A stretch of 64,000 bases of DNA from NCBI RefSeq assembly GCF_019679475.1, contig NZ_JAIEZP010000001.1, forward strand, positions 1,860,001 through 1,924,000, written 5' to 3'. A program made the position numbers and the translations under genes. Below the pieces are notes generated by a model. The model ran no database searches, had not been told where the DNA came from, and was given only the letters and a program-made list of their open reading frames with translations. Shown here in pieces: positions 36,569 through 46,425 of this stretch (within the stretch, counting starts at the first letter, position 1; every line of letters starts with the position of its first letter). Origin of the DNA: Hyphomonas sediminis. Its GTDB lineage: Bacteria > Pseudomonadota > Alphaproteobacteria > Caulobacterales > Hyphomonadaceae.

Positions 36569-37306
36569 TCAGTCCGCCTCGTCGAACTCAGCGCCCGCGC
36601 ACATCGGCAGGGACATATTCGCAGGCAGGCGGGTGGTGAGCGATCCGCAAGCGCCGGCGAAGTCCGCCGTCTCGGCGCCGGTAACGCCCGTCAGGTCAGC
36701 GCCCGGCAGGCGCGCATCGCGGAACGAAGCCTGGGAAAGGTCGGCCCCGGTGAAGCTCACAGCCGTCAGATTTGCACCATTGAACACCGCGCCGCGCAGG
36801 GTGGCCCGGTCCATCACGGCGTCGGTGCAGTTTGCGCCGGACAGGTCGGCGGTATCGAGGCGGGAAAACAGCAGGGTGGCGCCCTGGAAGTTCACACCGA
36901 TCAGCTTTGCACGCTCGAGGTTGGCACCTTCCATGCGGGCGCGGCTGAAATCCGCGCCGGAGGCGAGTACGTTCTGCATGCGGGCATTGTTCAGGACTGC
37001 ATCTGCAAGGCGGCCGCTGGTCAGATCTGCGCCGCGCAGATCTGCGCCTGTGATGTTGGCACGCTGCAGGTTCACAGCCGTCGCCCGGACACCGCGCATG
37101 AACGCATAATCGAAGCGCGCGCCGGAATAATTGGCACCGTTCAGCGTCCAGCCAGTGAGGTTTTTGCCAGAGAGGTCGCAATCAGCGCAGGAGCCACCAT
37201 AGCTGGGGGACCAAGCGACCGGCTGGCTTTGTGCCAGGGCGGTGTTGGCAAACATAGCCGCAATGAGACCGGCTAGAGAAATGAGACGCTTCTGTGGCGT
37301 AAACAT
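36569..37306 (-). CDS. Exported pentapeptide-repeat protein
   Basis: A 245-residue protein with a signal peptide (MFTPQKRLISLAGLIAAMFANTALA) and about 30 pentapeptide repeats of A(D/N)LXX form from residue 45 to 220, for example GADLRGADLTSGRLADAVL. These fold as a right-handed quadrilateral beta helix. Cysteines flank the repeat block (CADC near 40 and C near 222 and 237). Most such proteins have no known role; the export signal argues against a gyrase-protecting Qnr-like function. Confidence 0.88.
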   Translation of the reverse strand: MFTPQKRLISLAGLIAAMFANTALAQSQPVAWSPSYGGSCADCDLSGKNLTGWTLNGANYSGARFDYAFMRGVRATAVNLQRANITGADLRGADLTSGRLADAVLNNARMQNVLASGADFSRARMEGANLERAKLIGVNFQGATLLFSRLDTADLSGANCTDAVMDRATLRGAVFNGANLTAVSFTGADLSQASFRDARLPGADLTGVTGAETADFAGACGSLTTRLPANMSLPMCAGAEFDEAD

Positions 37307-37466
37307 GTGACTTGGATAATGGCAATTCCGAAAAGTCTAAACTGAACAAACAGTAAGAAGTGTAAAAGCCCGGTAACTGTTGCAGGCGTGCAATATGTTC
37401 TGACGCAGCGGCATGGTTAACCGCCCCGCATTTTGCGGGCTTCAAAGGCAGAATTCGCCTGGCGCG

Positions 37467-39737
37467 CTACTGGCTGGCGCGGCTTTCCTCGCCACAGGTG
37501 TCGCACGCATGCAGGCCGCCGGGCGTGGCTTCATACAGCGTGAATGACCCGCAAGCCGGGCAGGCCTGGTTGAGATAGGCTGGGGTCAGGTCGGTTGCTT
37601 CGCTTTCCGTTTCCCCTTCCTTCCCTTCCTCCGCTTCCTCGGTCGATTTTTCGCCGCGGCGTGCGCCCAGGATCACGATATTGTCCGGCAACTGCCCGCG
37701 CGAGAAACCGCGAGAGATCAGCTGCGCGGCCTCCCCGGTGAAGGCGGCGGCCTGCTGCTCGGCGCGTGTCGCGTCGCCGGCGCCCCGGCCAAGGCCGTCA
37801 TGGGTAACATCGGCTTCCGCCAGATCTTCCCGGGCGAGGTAGGACACAGCAAGTTCCCGGAAGATATAATCCAGGATCGAAGTTGCCCGCGTGATCCGGT
37901 CGTTACCGGTCACTTCGCCAGCCGGTTCGAACCGGGTGAAGACGAAGGCATCGACATACTCTTCCAGCGGCACGCCATATTGCAGGCCGAGCGAAACAGA
38001 GATGGCGAAGTTGTTCATCAGGCTGCGGAAGGCGGCGCCTTCCTTGTGCATGTCGATGAAGATTTCGCCGAGGCTGCCATCATCGAATTCGCCGGTGTGC
38101 AGGTAGACCTTGTGGCCGCCAACGGTCGCTTTCTGGATGTAGCCTTTGCGGCGGTCGGGCAGGCGGATGCGGCGGACGGGCGGGCCGGACTCCGTCAGCG
38201 CCGGCATTGGGGGCAGCGCCTCGGAATCTTCGACGATTTCGTCTGCCAGGGAAATGATCTGCTCCATCCGCTCGCGCACATCTTCCGATGGCGGGGTGCG
38301 GTGGCCGGTCAGCAGAACAGAAAGGCCGGCCGCCATTGTCGACTCGGCCATCTTCAGGCTTTCGGTGGCGGGCACGCGCAGCATCGTCAGCCCGTTCAGC
38401 ACTTTGGCGACGGCGGAGGAAAAGCGTAGCTCCGCGTCCATCGAAACCGTGAGTGGCAGGTCGGCGCTCGCAAGCGCCTTGCCGGCTATGTCTTCCACCG
38501 CGCCGTCGATTGCGGCTTCTGCGGCGGCAATATCTTTCTTCGAGAACCCGACCGCAGAGAGCAGCGCACGGCCATCGGAGTCGAAGCGCTCAGGTGGAAG
38601 GCGAAGGTCATTCGAGATGATCTCGTCGCCCAGAACCCAGCGGGAGAAGGCCGCATTCAGGGGCAGGCCATCGCCAATCGCGCGGGTCACGCGCTCGATC
38701 GCTTCGTCCGTGAAGCCCCGGTCGCGCAAGCGGACGCGGCCAAGGGCTGCATCGAGATCCTGCTCGCCAGCGCGGGCGAGACGGTCCAGCAAGACAGGCA
38801 ATTGCTCCGGTGCGCGGCGGGCCATGCCAAGGCGGGCGGCGCGGCTGAGTGCAGGCGTTTCTTCGCCATAGGCCAGCACCGTGCGCACGGGCGCAGCGCC
38901 TTCGCTTTCGCAATCGGGTAGCAGGTTGGCGAGATCAGTCAGTGGCAGGATCGCCACCTGGCAGCCGCGGCGCCCGCTCGCCTTGATCGCTTCAAGACCC
39001 AGCACGCGGGCCTGCGCTGCCGGGAAGGCGGCGCCAGTCGCAGCAGAGCGGACCAGCGCTGTGATGGCTGCGCCAGCGGCAATGCCGGCGTCGGAGGCGT
39101 AGTCGAGGCCGAGCGACATGACCGCCGCGCCAAGGCCGGCAATCGCCAGCACGCCATCGCCCAGCGCGCGGGCGGCAGCATCGGCCGAAGATGTCAGGTA
39201 TTCCGCTTCCAGCCCGCCCGGGCCGATGGCGACAGCCACATCGATCACGCGGCAGCGCGTGCCTGCATCCGGCAATGCAGACTGTGACAGGTGGATCTCG
39301 GCGCCCTCATCCAGGGCGGCTTCAAGCGCTGCGCTGAGGGCGTGATCCAGATGGCCGGTCTCGAACACGCCGGGGCGCGGTGAGGGGGTGCTGACGGCGG
39401 CTGCACGCAACGCTGCAGCCGTTTTCTGGATACCGCCCGGCTGGCGCAGAGCTTCTTCCAGAACGTCTTGCGGCAGGCCGGCGGCGATCGTTTCTGCAAG
39501 CTCTGCATTGCGGGGCGCTTCACCGAGGCGTTCAAGCATTTCAGCGGTCGCGAGCTGTGACACGCCGAGAAGGTTTGCAGCGGACCAGGCGGAGCGAACC
39601 TGCTCGAGCGCCTGCGGCGTCAACGGCTTCAGCGCGCGCCCGGCTGAGCGGACGATGTCCCGCATCCGCACCTCGCGCGAGATCAGGCCGTCTTCTTCTG
39701 CCGCTTCCAGGATTTCCGCATGCGATTTGACTGCCAT
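37467..39737 (-). CDS. NrdJ-derived TSCPD-domain protein without visible RNR active site
   Basis: A 756-residue protein that aligns by pattern with the C-terminal part of alphaproteobacterial B12-dependent ribonucleotide reductase. [62 protein letters not shown], then [20 protein letters not shown] and [20 protein letters not shown] (TSCPD domain) and a final CPAC...CDTC ribbon follow NrdJ order. The NxCxE and cysteine-pair motifs of the barrel are not seen, so catalysis is unlikely. I chose ATG 39737 (AGGAGG ten bases upstream). Role unknown; perhaps regulatory or a binding partner of real NrdJ. Confidence 0.75.
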   Translation of the reverse strand: MAVKSHAEILEAAEEDGLISREVRMRDIVRSAGRALKPLTPQALEQVRSAWSAANLLGVSQLATAEMLERLGEAPRNAELAETIAAGLPQDVLEEALRQPGGIQKTAAALRAAAVSTPSPRPGVFETGHLDHALSAALEAALDEGAEIHLSQSALPDAGTRCRVIDVAVAIGPGGLEAEYLTSSADAAARALGDGVLAIAGLGAAVMSLGLDYASDAGIAAGAAITALVRSAATGAAFPAAQARVLGLEAIKASGRRGCQVAILPLTDLANLLPDCESEGAAPVRTVLAYGEETPALSRAARLGMARRAPEQLPVLLDRLARAGEQDLDAALGRVRLRDRGFTDEAIERVTRAIGDGLPLNAAFSRWVLGDEIISNDLRLPPERFDSDGRALLSAVGFSKKDIAAAEAAIDGAVEDIAGKALASADLPLTVSMDAELRFSSAVAKVLNGLTMLRVPATESLKMAESTMAAGLSVLLTGHRTPPSEDVRERMEQIISLADEIVEDSEALPPMPALTESGPPVRRIRLPDRRKGYIQKATVGGHKVYLHTGEFDDGSLGEIFIDMHKEGAAFRSLMNNFAISVSLGLQYGVPLEEYVDAFVFTRFEPAGEVTGNDRITRATSILDYIFRELAVSYLAREDLAEADVTHDGLGRGAGDATRAEQQAAAFTGEAAQLISRGFSRGQLPDNIVILGARRGEKSTEEAEEGKEGETESEATDLTPAYLNQACPACGSFTLYEATPGGLHACDTCGEESRASQ

Positions 39738-39957
39738 CTGTCCCGCGCCTCCTGCCGAATCAGTTCCAGTCAGGGTGCCTGCTAGCCCCCCCTCCGGCAA
39801 CCGGTTTCAGGGCACACAAAGCAGTGAATTGCCCGTAATCATCGGCCTTCAGCGCCCGCGTCGCATTGCCTGCCCGGCATGGATGGATTAATCGCCCATC
39901 AACGCCATATTGGCATCGCCATATTGCGGCCATCAAACACGGTCAGGAAAGCCAGAG

Positions 39958-40350
39958 ATGCTGAAGCAGATTTTCACCTGGTGGAGCGGAAACACGGTCG
40001 GAGCCGCCTTCGACATCAAGCGGCGTTCGACGTTTGTGGGCACCGACGAGTACGGAAACCGCTACTTCGAAGAGAAGAAGCCGTCCCTTGAAGGCCGTCG
40101 CCGTCGCTACGTCATGTATCACGGCCTGGCCGAGCCCTCGAAAGTGCCAGCTGACTGGCATGGCTGGCTGCATCACACGCTGGATGCGCCGCCGACCAAA
40201 CAGCCGCTGGAGCGCCGCGAGTGGGAAAGCGACCACACACCCAACATGACCGGCACGCCCTACGCCGTTAAGCCGAAGGGCGCTCTCTCGGGCGACCGTC
40301 AGCGTCAGCGTTCGGATTCGGATTACGAGGCGTGGACACCGGATGCGTGA
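39958..40350 (+). CDS. Complex I accessory subunit NDUFA12 family
   Basis: A 130-residue homologue of mitochondrial NDUFA12 (B17.2), one of the few supernumerary complex I subunits found in alphaproteobacteria. It shows TWWSGNTVGAAFDIKRR, YGNRYFEEK, RRRYVMYHG and VPADWHGWLHHTLD in family order. It should sit on the matrix-like arm of NADH:quinone oxidoreductase. Start ATG 39958 has AGGAAAG upstream. The stop overlaps mlaD by eight bases. Confidence 0.93.
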   Translation: MLKQIFTWWSGNTVGAAFDIKRRSTFVGTDEYGNRYFEEKKPSLEGRRRRYVMYHGLAEPSKVPADWHGWLHHTLDAPPTKQPLERREWESDHTPNMTGTPYAVKPKGALSGDRQRQRSDSDYEAWTPDA

Positions 40351-40891
40351 GTCGTTTTTCGAGACGCTGATCGGTGCAATCGTCGTTGCGGTTGCCGCAG
40401 TCTTCCTGTGGTTCGCGCTGGCGCGTGGCGGAGATTCGGCCGGGTCGAGCGCAAACCAGTATGAAGTGACGGCGCGCTTCAACAGCGTGTCGGGCATTTC
40501 GCGGGGATCGGATGTACGTATCGCGGGCGTGAAAGCCGGCGTGGTGAAATCCATCGATGGCGATCCGCAGACATTTGAAGCCGTGCTGAAACTCTCGCTC
40601 GATTCGAAATGGGCGCTGCCCGACGACACCGATGCCCGCATCTCGACGGATGGCCTGCTCGGCGGCGCGTATATCGCGCTCGAACCCGGCGCCGGTTTCG
40701 ACAACATCCCGCAGGATGGCACTGGTGAGATCCAGTACACGCGCGGCAGCGTTGACCTGCTGACGCTTTTTGCATCCTTCGCATCAGGTGGCGGTGGCGG
40801 CTCGTCCTCCTCCTCTTCGTCCGCCGCAGATGATGATGGTCTTGGCCCGATTGATCCGCCTGACGTTCCCGAAGATGGAGCTGTTGAATGA
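40343..40891 (+). CDS. mlaD: MlaD-family phospholipid transport protein
   Basis: A 182-residue protein with an N-terminal membrane anchor (LIGAIVVAVAAVFLWFALA) and one MCE domain (YEVTARFNSVSGISRGSDVRI, STDGLLGGAYIALEPG). MlaD forms the periplasmic hexamer of the MlaFEDB lipid transporter that keeps outer-membrane asymmetry. A Gly/Ser run and an acidic end follow. The other mla genes are not here; this place between NDUFA12 and DUF2155 is a conserved alphaproteobacterial arrangement. Confidence 0.92.
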   Translation: MRESFFETLIGAIVVAVAAVFLWFALARGGDSAGSSANQYEVTARFNSVSGISRGSDVRIAGVKAGVVKSIDGDPQTFEAVLKLSLDSKWALPDDTDARISTDGLLGGAYIALEPGAGFDNIPQDGTGEIQYTRGSVDLLTLFASFASGGGGGSSSSSSSAADDDGLGPIDPPDVPEDGAVE

Positions 40892-41442
40892 AAATCGCCT
40901 CGCGTCTCTTGGCTGCTACCGGTCTTGCCGCGCTCGTCGCACTGACTGCGTCAGCGGGCACAATGGCGCAGAAGAACCAGGCGACGCTGCGCGCGCTCGA
41001 CAAGATCACGGGCCGTTCGACGGATATCGTGGTCAAGGTCGGCGAGCCGGTGATCTACGGCTCGCTGCGGGTCGAGCTGAAAACCTGCTATCAGGCGCCG
41101 CCTGAAGAGATCCCGGAAAGCGCCGCTTTCCTGCGCATCGCTTCGACCCAGCCGGTGGCGATGGAAACGATGGAAGCAGCGGTTTCGGCCAAGGATGTGC
41201 CGGCGGATGCTGCGAATAATCCGGTCCTGTTTTCAGGCTGGATGTATGCGTCTTCGCCCGGCCTTAATGCGCTTGAGCATCCGGTTTACGATATCTGGGT
41301 GATCCGCTGCACCGCGCCCGATCCGGTGAAACTGCCCGAGCGCGTGACCATCCCGGAAAGCGTCGAGCCGTTGTATGACGACATGCCGGCAGGCGTGACC
41401 GAGACCGAAACACCGCCGGATGAGGACATGCCGATCGACTGA
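40888..41442 (+). CDS. DUF2155 exported protein
   Basis: A 184-residue protein with a signal peptide (MKIASRLLAATGLAALVALTASA). The DUF2155 core has ATLRALDKITGRSTDI, VELKTCYQAPPEE, FSGWMYASSPGLNALEHPVYD and IWVIRC, with two conserved cysteines. The acidic tail ends DEDMPID. Function unknown. ATGA overlap with mlaD. Its last 157 bases are also coding on the other strand (aat). Confidence 0.88.
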   Translation: MKIASRLLAATGLAALVALTASAGTMAQKNQATLRALDKITGRSTDIVVKVGEPVIYGSLRVELKTCYQAPPEEIPESAAFLRIASTQPVAMETMEAAVSAKDVPADAANNPVLFSGWMYASSPGLNALEHPVYDIWVIRCTAPDPVKLPERVTIPESVEPLYDDMPAGVTETETPPDEDMPID

Positions 41443-42062
41443 TCGGACGCTTCTCCGGCGACGCCACCATGAAACTGCGCATCGATCTTCAGGGCCGCCT
41501 TCAGGCGCCCCTTGAAGTCGTCGCGGCTGATCTCGAGCAGGCCGAACTGTTCCAGGTGCGGATTGTGGAATTGCGCGTCGAGCAGCACATAGCCGCGGTC
41601 GATCAGGCGGGCGACAAGGTGCACCAGCGCGATCTTTGAGGCGTCCGGCGCGCGGGAGAACATGCTCTCCCCGAAAAACGCCCCGCCCAGCGACACACCA
41701 TAAAGCCCGCCGACCAGCTGGTCTCCGTCCCAACACTCGACCGAGTGCGCGTATCCCTGCCGGTGCAGCGCGCTGTAGAGATTGATGATGGCGGAGTTGA
41801 TCCAGGTGTTGGGCCGGTTGTCGTGCGGCTCGCCGCAGGCTTCCACGACGCGCGTAAAGGCGGTGTCGAAGCTGACGCGGAACGGATCCTGGCAAACCCG
41901 GCGTTTGAGACGTTTGGGAATGTGGAACGCATTCAGCGGAAGGATGCCGCGTAAATCCGGATCGACGAGGAATAACCGCGGATCGTCGCGCGAGTCGGCC
42001 ATCGGAAATACGCCCCGGCGATAGCAGGCGAGCAGGTCCTCAGGTCCGAAACGGGCTGTCAT
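41286..42062 (-). CDS. aat: Leucyl/phenylalanyl-tRNA-protein transferase
   Basis: An enzyme of the N-degron pathway that adds Leu or Phe to N-terminal Arg or Lys. The core (residues 1-205) has LLACYRRGVFPMAD, RPNTWINSAIINLY and GVSLGGAFFGESMFSR, all typical. After LLDAQFHNPHLEQFGLLEI the frame runs on with a Ser/Gly-rich tail of about 55 residues that is antisense to the DUF2155 gene. Usual length is near 200-230; here it is 258. The tail may be a by-product of the overlap. Confidence 0.93.
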   Translation of the reverse strand: MTARFGPEDLLACYRRGVFPMADSRDDPRLFLVDPDLRGILPLNAFHIPKRLKRRVCQDPFRVSFDTAFTRVVEACGEPHDNRPNTWINSAIINLYSALHRQGYAHSVECWDGDQLVGGLYGVSLGGAFFGESMFSRAPDASKIALVHLVARLIDRGYVLLDAQFHNPHLEQFGLLEISRDDFKGRLKAALKIDAQFHGGVAGEASDQSIGMSSSGGVSVSVTPAGMSSYNGSTLSGMVTRSGSFTGSGAVQRITQIS

Positions 42063-42132
42063 AGGTGCAGATATGATTTGCGCCGCGCTTTATGTAAACG
42101 CGGCGCAATCGGCAGGAGTTGGGCTGGTGGAA

Positions 42133-43509
42133 TTATTCCCCGTCAGCAGACAGCTTGTTTTCCGCCAGGAATTTTTCCAGCCAGTGAATGTTGTATTCCC
42201 CCGCCTGAACATCGTCATTGTCGACGAGGCGGCGGTGCAGGTCGAGCGTGGTGTGAACCCCGCCAACCACCATTTCTGACAGGGCCCGGCGCAGACGCAT
42301 CAGGCACTCGCGGCGCGTACGCCCGTGAACGATCAGCTTGCCGATCAGCGAGTCGTAGTGCGGCGGAATGCGATAGCCTGCATAGGCCGCGCTATCGAGG
42401 CGGACATCGGGGCCGCCCGGCGCGTGGAAATCCGTGATCAGGCCCGGCGAGGGCACGAAGGTTTCCGGATGCTCGGCGTTGATACGGCACTCGATGGCAT
42501 GGCCGACCAGCATCACGTCTTCCTGGCGGAAGGACAGCGCCTTGCCCTCGGCAATGCGGATCTGCTCGCGGACGAGGTCGATGCCGGTGATCATCTCGGT
42601 GACCGGATGCTCCACCTGCAGGCGGGTGTTCATTTCGATGAAATAGAACCGGCCATCTTCGTAGAGGAATTCGATCGTACCGGCGCCGCGATAGCCGATC
42701 TTCTGCATCGCGCGGGCACAGATGCCGCCGATTTCCTCACGCTGCACCTGATTCAGGGCCGGCGAGGGGGCTTCTTCGAAGACTTTCTGGTTGCGCCGCT
42801 GCAGCGAGCAGTCCCGCTCCCAGAGATGGGCAACGTTGCCGTGAGTATCCGCGATGACCTGGATTTCGATGTGGCGCGGGCCCTGGAGGTATTTCTCCAG
42901 ATAGACAGCATCATCCCCAAAGGCCGCCTTGGCCTCGGTCTTCGCTGTTTTTACAGCGTTTTCCAGGTCGGATTCTGTCAGTGCGAGCTTCATGCCGCGC
43001 CCGCCGCCGCCTGCAGAGGCTTTGACGAGGACGGGGAAGCCGATCTTCTTGGCCGCTTTCTTGGCGTCCGCGATGGTTTCGACGGCGCCATCAGAGCCCG
43101 GCACGCAAGGCACGCCTGCTTCGATCATCGCCTGTTTGGCGGCGATCTTGTCGCCCATGATGCGGATGTGTTCTGCCGTTGGGCCGATGAACGCAATGCC
43201 GTGGGCCTCGACCATCTCGGCGAACTGGGCGTTCTCGGAGAGGAAGCCGTAGCCGGGGTGGATGGCGTCTGCGCCCGTGATTTCAGCAGCCGCAAGGATG
43301 CGGGATTTCTTCAGATAGCTATCCGGCGATGGGGCCGGACCGATGCAGACGCTTTCATCCGCCAGGCGTACAGCCATGGCGTCGCGGTCTGCTTCGGAAT
43401 GAACGACGACGGTGGAAAGGCCCATTTCCTTGCACGCGCGGTGGATTCGCAGGGCGATCTCACCACGGTTCGCAATCAGGACCTTCTGGATGGGACGCGG
43501 GGCGGCCAT
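42133..43509 (-). CDS. accC: Acetyl-CoA carboxylase, biotin carboxylase subunit
   Basis: A 458-residue ATP-grasp enzyme that carboxylates biotin on AccB. It shows [46 protein letters not shown] (ATP loop), [20 protein letters not shown] and the C-terminal ECRINAE. Slightly longer than usual (about 450). It lies one base after accB, which is the standard accBC operon for fatty acid synthesis. Confidence 0.97.
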   Translation of the reverse strand: MAAPRPIQKVLIANRGEIALRIHRACKEMGLSTVVVHSEADRDAMAVRLADESVCIGPAPSPDSYLKKSRILAAAEITGADAIHPGYGFLSENAQFAEMVEAHGIAFIGPTAEHIRIMGDKIAAKQAMIEAGVPCVPGSDGAVETIADAKKAAKKIGFPVLVKASAGGGGRGMKLALTESDLENAVKTAKTEAKAAFGDDAVYLEKYLQGPRHIEIQVIADTHGNVAHLWERDCSLQRRNQKVFEEAPSPALNQVQREEIGGICARAMQKIGYRGAGTIEFLYEDGRFYFIEMNTRLQVEHPVTEMITGIDLVREQIRIAEGKALSFRQEDVMLVGHAIECRINAEHPETFVPSPGLITDFHAPGGPDVRLDSAAYAGYRIPPHYDSLIGKLIVHGRTRRECLMRLRRALSEMVVGGVHTTLDLHRRLVDNDDVQAGEYNIHWLEKFLAENKLSADGE

Positions 43510-43510
43510 A

Positions 43511-43984
43511 CTATTCGATCAGCACCAGTGCTTCGCCGTATTCGACCGGCTGGGCGTTCTCGACATAGATCGCCTTCACGGTGCCGGCGCGGTCGGCTTC
43601 GACGGGGTTAAAGGTCTTCATGGCTTCGATGAGCATGAGCGTGTCGCCCTTCTTCACCTTGTCGCCAACGGAAATATACGCCTTCGAGTTCGGATCGGGC
43701 GACAGGTAAACCGTGCCCACCATCGGCGATTTCACGGCATTGTCGGGCACCGAAGCGGCGGCCGGAGCTGCAGCGGCAGCAGCAGGCGCAGCAAGGGCAG
43801 GCACCGGCATGGCAGCCGCGGCAGGCGCAGCAACAGCCTGCACAACGGCAGGCGCCGCAGGCTTCGACACGCGAACGCGCAGGCCTTCATGCTCGACTTC
43901 CAGCTCGCCAAGATCGGCTTCGCGCAGGATCGCCGCCAGTTCCCGGATCAGGCCGGTATCAAGCTTGTTCTTGGTTGTACTCAT
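43511..43984 (-). CDS. accB: Biotin carboxyl carrier protein
   Basis: A 157-residue BCCP. The N-terminal region ([19 protein letters not shown]) is linked by an Ala/Pro-rich hinge (residues 43-80) to the biotinyl domain, where K123 in EAMKTFN is the biotin site. Hinge length and composition are typical. It follows aroQ by six bases, so aroQ-accB-accC is one run. Confidence 0.96.
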   Translation of the reverse strand: MSTTKNKLDTGLIRELAAILREADLGELEVEHEGLRVRVSKPAAPAVVQAVAAPAAAAMPVPALAAPAAAAAAPAAASVPDNAVKSPMVGTVYLSPDPNSKAYISVGDKVKKGDTLMLIEAMKTFNPVEADRAGTVKAIYVENAQPVEYGEALVLIE

Positions 43985-43990
43985 GTTTTT

Positions 43991-44434
43991 TCAGCTCCTA
44001 GCCTCTCCCGATAGCCTCAGGGCCGCGCTAAGCGCGAGTTCATATCCATAGGCACCTAGCCCGGCAATTGTGCCAACTGCAACAGGCGCAACGTAATTCA
44101 CATGTCGGAAAGCCTCGCGCGCGGCGGGGTTTGACAGGTGAACTTCGATAACCGGAATTTTCAATGTTTTCAGGGCGTCATACAGCGCGATGGAGGTGTG
44201 CGTGTAAGCCGCCGCGTTGAGGATCAGGGCGCGCGCCTCGCGGTTCGCTTCCTGCACCCAGCTTACCAGCTCACCTTCGGAGTTGGTCTGGCGTGCGATG
44301 ATTCCCACATCGCCAGCCAGCGCCGTAAGGCGGGCGTGGATATCGTCGAGCGTATCCCGCCCGTAGATTTCCGGCTCGCGCGTACCCAGAAGGTTGAGGT
44401 TCGGCCCGCCGAGGACATATACCGGTTTCGACAT
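43991..44434 (-). CDS. aroQ: 3-Dehydroquinate dehydratase, type II
   Basis: A 147-residue enzyme for step three of the shikimate pathway. [19 protein letters not shown] with the active-site Tyr, [19 protein letters not shown] and [14 protein letters not shown] are signature segments. ATG 44434 has GAGGG before it; a longer open frame upstream is not needed. Divergent from thiS over 62 bases, a gap too short for a riboswitch. aroQ in front of accBC is a known arrangement. Confidence 0.95.
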   Translation of the reverse strand: MSKPVYVLGGPNLNLLGTREPEIYGRDTLDDIHARLTALAGDVGIIARQTNSEGELVSWVQEANREARALILNAAAYTHTSIALYDALKTLKIPVIEVHLSNPAAREAFRHVNYVAPVAVGTIAGLGAYGYELALSAALRLSGEARS

Positions 44435-44496
44435 GTGCCCTCGTTTGCGCTGTAACGGCGGGCGTGGCAAGAGGGCAACACTCAAGGATTTGCGCG

Positions 44497-44709
44497 ATGA
44501 ACATTACGCTCAACGGTGAGGCGATTCAGATCGACCCCGGCATGACCGTTTCCCAGCTTATCCACCGGATATCCGGCGAGACGGGGCGCGACCCGCGCAG
44601 TGTGGCTGTTGAGCTGAACCTCGAGATCGTGCCCAAGTCCGAACATACCATGACCGTGCTGGAGGATGGCGACCGGTTGGAGATCGTGCAGTTCGTCGGG
44701 GGTGGATAA
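44497..44709 (+). CDS. thiS: Thiamine biosynthesis sulfur carrier ThiS
   Basis: A 70-residue ubiquitin-fold protein starting [20 protein letters not shown] and ending in GGG. The C-terminal Gly is adenylated and converted to the thiocarboxylate that gives sulfur to the thiazole of thiamine, with ThiG. AGGA lies about nine bases before the ATG. thiG follows after 116 bases; no thiF, thiO or thiE is in the window. Confidence 0.92.
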   Translation: MNITLNGEAIQIDPGMTVSQLIHRISGETGRDPRSVAVELNLEIVPKSEHTMTVLEDGDRLEIVQFVGGG

Positions 44710-44722
44710 GGGGCCCAAAAAA

Positions 44723-44773
44723 CTCCAACGGAAACTCCAACCATCGCCCCGATTCCTCCAACGATCCTCCAAT
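44723..44773 (+). repeat. Four CTCCAA(C/T) direct repeats between thiS and thiG
   Basis: The word CTCCAAC starts at 44723, 44735 and 44756, and CTCCAAT at 44767. Start-to-start steps are 12, 21 and 11 bases, close to one or two helical turns, so all four face the same side of the DNA. This could be a regulator site or a short repeat expansion. Confidence 0.45.
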
Positions 44774-44825
44774 CTTGCTGCCTCTTTACAGCCGTTTTGA
44801 AAGTCCCAGTCAGGAGACACGCCCC

Positions 44826-45623
44826 GTGCCCGACACCGCCTCCCAGTCACCCATCACTGACCCGTTGGTCATCGCCGGCAAGACGTATAGCTCCCGTCTC
44901 ATCGTGGGCACCGGCAAGTATGCCTCCTATGAGCAGAATGCCGATGCCGCCCGCGCCGCCGGCGCTGAAATCGTCACCGTGGCGCTGCGCCGGGTGAACC
45001 TGTCGAACCCGGCGGAGCCGCGCCTGACAGACCATGTGAAGCCGGACGAGTTCACCTACCTGCCCAACACGGCGGGCTGCTTCACGGCAGACGACGCCGT
45101 ACGTACGCTGCGCCTGGCGCGCGAGGCGGGCGGCTGGAACCTCGTGAAACTCGAAGTGCTGGCGGACCAGAAAACTCTGTACCCGAACATGCCGGAAACG
45201 CTGACAGCCGCCGAAGCCCTGATCAAGGATGGCTTTGAAGTGATGGTCTACTGTTCTGACGATCCGGTCTATGCCCGGATGCTGGAAGAGGCAGGCTGCG
45301 TTGCCATCATGCCGCTGGGCAGCCTCATCGGCTCGGGCCTTGGCATCATGAACCCGGTGAACATTCGCCTGATCATTGAAGCCGCGCGCGTGCCGGTGAT
45401 CGTGGACGCAGGCGTGGGTACGGCTTCGGACGCCGCCATCGCCATGGAGCTGGGCTGCGACGGCGTGCTTATGAACACGGCCATTGCGCAGGCTAAAGAC
45501 CCCGTGCGTATGGCGCGCGCGATGAAGCATGCCGTGATTGCGGGCCGTGAGGCATATCTGGCTGGCCGGATGCCCAAGAAACGGTATGCTGACCCGTCCA
45601 GTCCGCTGGCGGGTTTGATTTGA
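44826..45623 (+). CDS. thiG: Thiazole synthase
   Basis: A 265-residue TIM-barrel enzyme that forms the thiazole phosphate of thiamine from deoxyxylulose 5-phosphate, dehydroglycine and ThiS thiocarboxylate. [16 protein letters not shown]108 in [10 protein letters not shown] (Schiff-base lysine), [14 protein letters not shown] and [18 protein letters not shown] are family motifs. It begins with GTG at 44826, behind AGGAGA. An in-frame upstream extension has no ribosome site and runs through the CTCCAA repeats. Confidence 0.95.
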   Translation: MPDTASQSPITDPLVIAGKTYSSRLIVGTGKYASYEQNADAARAAGAEIVTVALRRVNLSNPAEPRLTDHVKPDEFTYLPNTAGCFTADDAVRTLRLAREAGGWNLVKLEVLADQKTLYPNMPETLTAAEALIKDGFEVMVYCSDDPVYARMLEEAGCVAIMPLGSLIGSGLGIMNPVNIRLIIEAARVPVIVDAGVGTASDAAIAMELGCDGVLMNTAIAQAKDPVRMARAMKHAVIAGREAYLAGRMPKKRYADPSSPLAGLI

Positions 45624-45665
45624 TTTTCCGCTCCCTTATCGGGGGCGTTGGGGTGAGGGGAGCAG

Positions 45666-46298
45666 ATGACCACAAAACCTGATCTCATCATCTTCGATTT
45701 TGACGGGACGCTGGCAGACAGCGTCAGCTTTTTCCGCGCCTTGTTGCCGGAGCTTTCGCGCAAGTTTCATTTTCGCCTGCCAAGTTTCGAGGAACAGGAG
45801 GCGATGCGCGGGCATGCGCCGCGCGCCGTGATGCAATCGCTGGGCATTCCGGGATGGAAGTTACCTCTGATCGCTGTGCATGCGCGCAAGCGGGCGAAGG
45901 CGGCAGATGCCTTCCCGTTGTTTGACGGCACGCTGGACCTTCTGGGCGCGCTGATCGAGCGGGGCATTCCGGTCGCGGTTGTGTCGTCGAATGCCGAAGC
46001 AGTGGTGCGCCGGGCGCTGGGGCCAGAAATCAGTGCACGGATTTCAGCCTGGAGCTGCGGCGCGGGTATGTTTGGCAAGGCAAAGCATTTTCGTGATGTG
46101 ATGCGCCGGATGAAGGCGAGCCCCGCACGTACGCTGGCCGTCGGCGATGAGATCCGCGATATCGACGCGGCGCGCGAAGTGGGCATCCGTTGCGTGGCGG
46201 TGAGCTGGGGCTTTGCGCCAATAGAGGCGCTTCGCGCCGCTGAGCCCGACCATGCCTTCGAGGATGGGGCATCGCTGAAGGCGTTTCTGGCCGGATAG
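45666..46298 (+). CDS. HAD-family hydrolase (Gph-like)
   Basis: A 210-residue HAD phosphatase with motif I D11-F-D13-G-T15, motif II VVSSN near 105, K near 138 (FGKAKHFRDVM) and motif IV VGDEIRDIDAAREVG. It resembles phosphoglycolate phosphatase-type proteins; substrate unknown. The ATG follows GAGGGGAG. A G-rich palindrome-like stretch (CTCCCTTATCGGGGGCG) lies between thiG and this gene. Confidence 0.87.
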   Translation: MTTKPDLIIFDFDGTLADSVSFFRALLPELSRKFHFRLPSFEEQEAMRGHAPRAVMQSLGIPGWKLPLIAVHARKRAKAADAFPLFDGTLDLLGALIERGIPVAVVSSNAEAVVRRALGPEISARISAWSCGAGMFGKAKHFRDVMRRMKASPARTLAVGDEIRDIDAAREVGIRCVAVSWGFAPIEALRAAEPDHAFEDGASLKAFLAG

Positions 46299-46425
46299 CA
46301 CGCAAATCAAATAGTCGTGACCGGAATTCGCATGATCTATGCCCCAAAAAGGCTGGACAGGCGGGTGAATTTTTCCGACGCAAAGTCCACAAAAAATAAC
46401 AAGCCAAGACGGAAGGACTTCTCCC

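Noticed and set aside
37423-37443. Terminator after the NrdJ-like gene
   Set aside because: CCCGC/GCGGG forms a short hairpin but no T tract follows on the minus strand.
37467-39737. Active class II ribonucleotide reductase
   Set aside because: The NxCxE active-site motif and paired barrel cysteines are not found and the protein is far shorter than the usual 1,200 residues.
44435-44496. TPP riboswitch before thiS
   Set aside because: The gap to divergent aroQ is only 62 bases and has no THI-box-like words such as CTGAGA.
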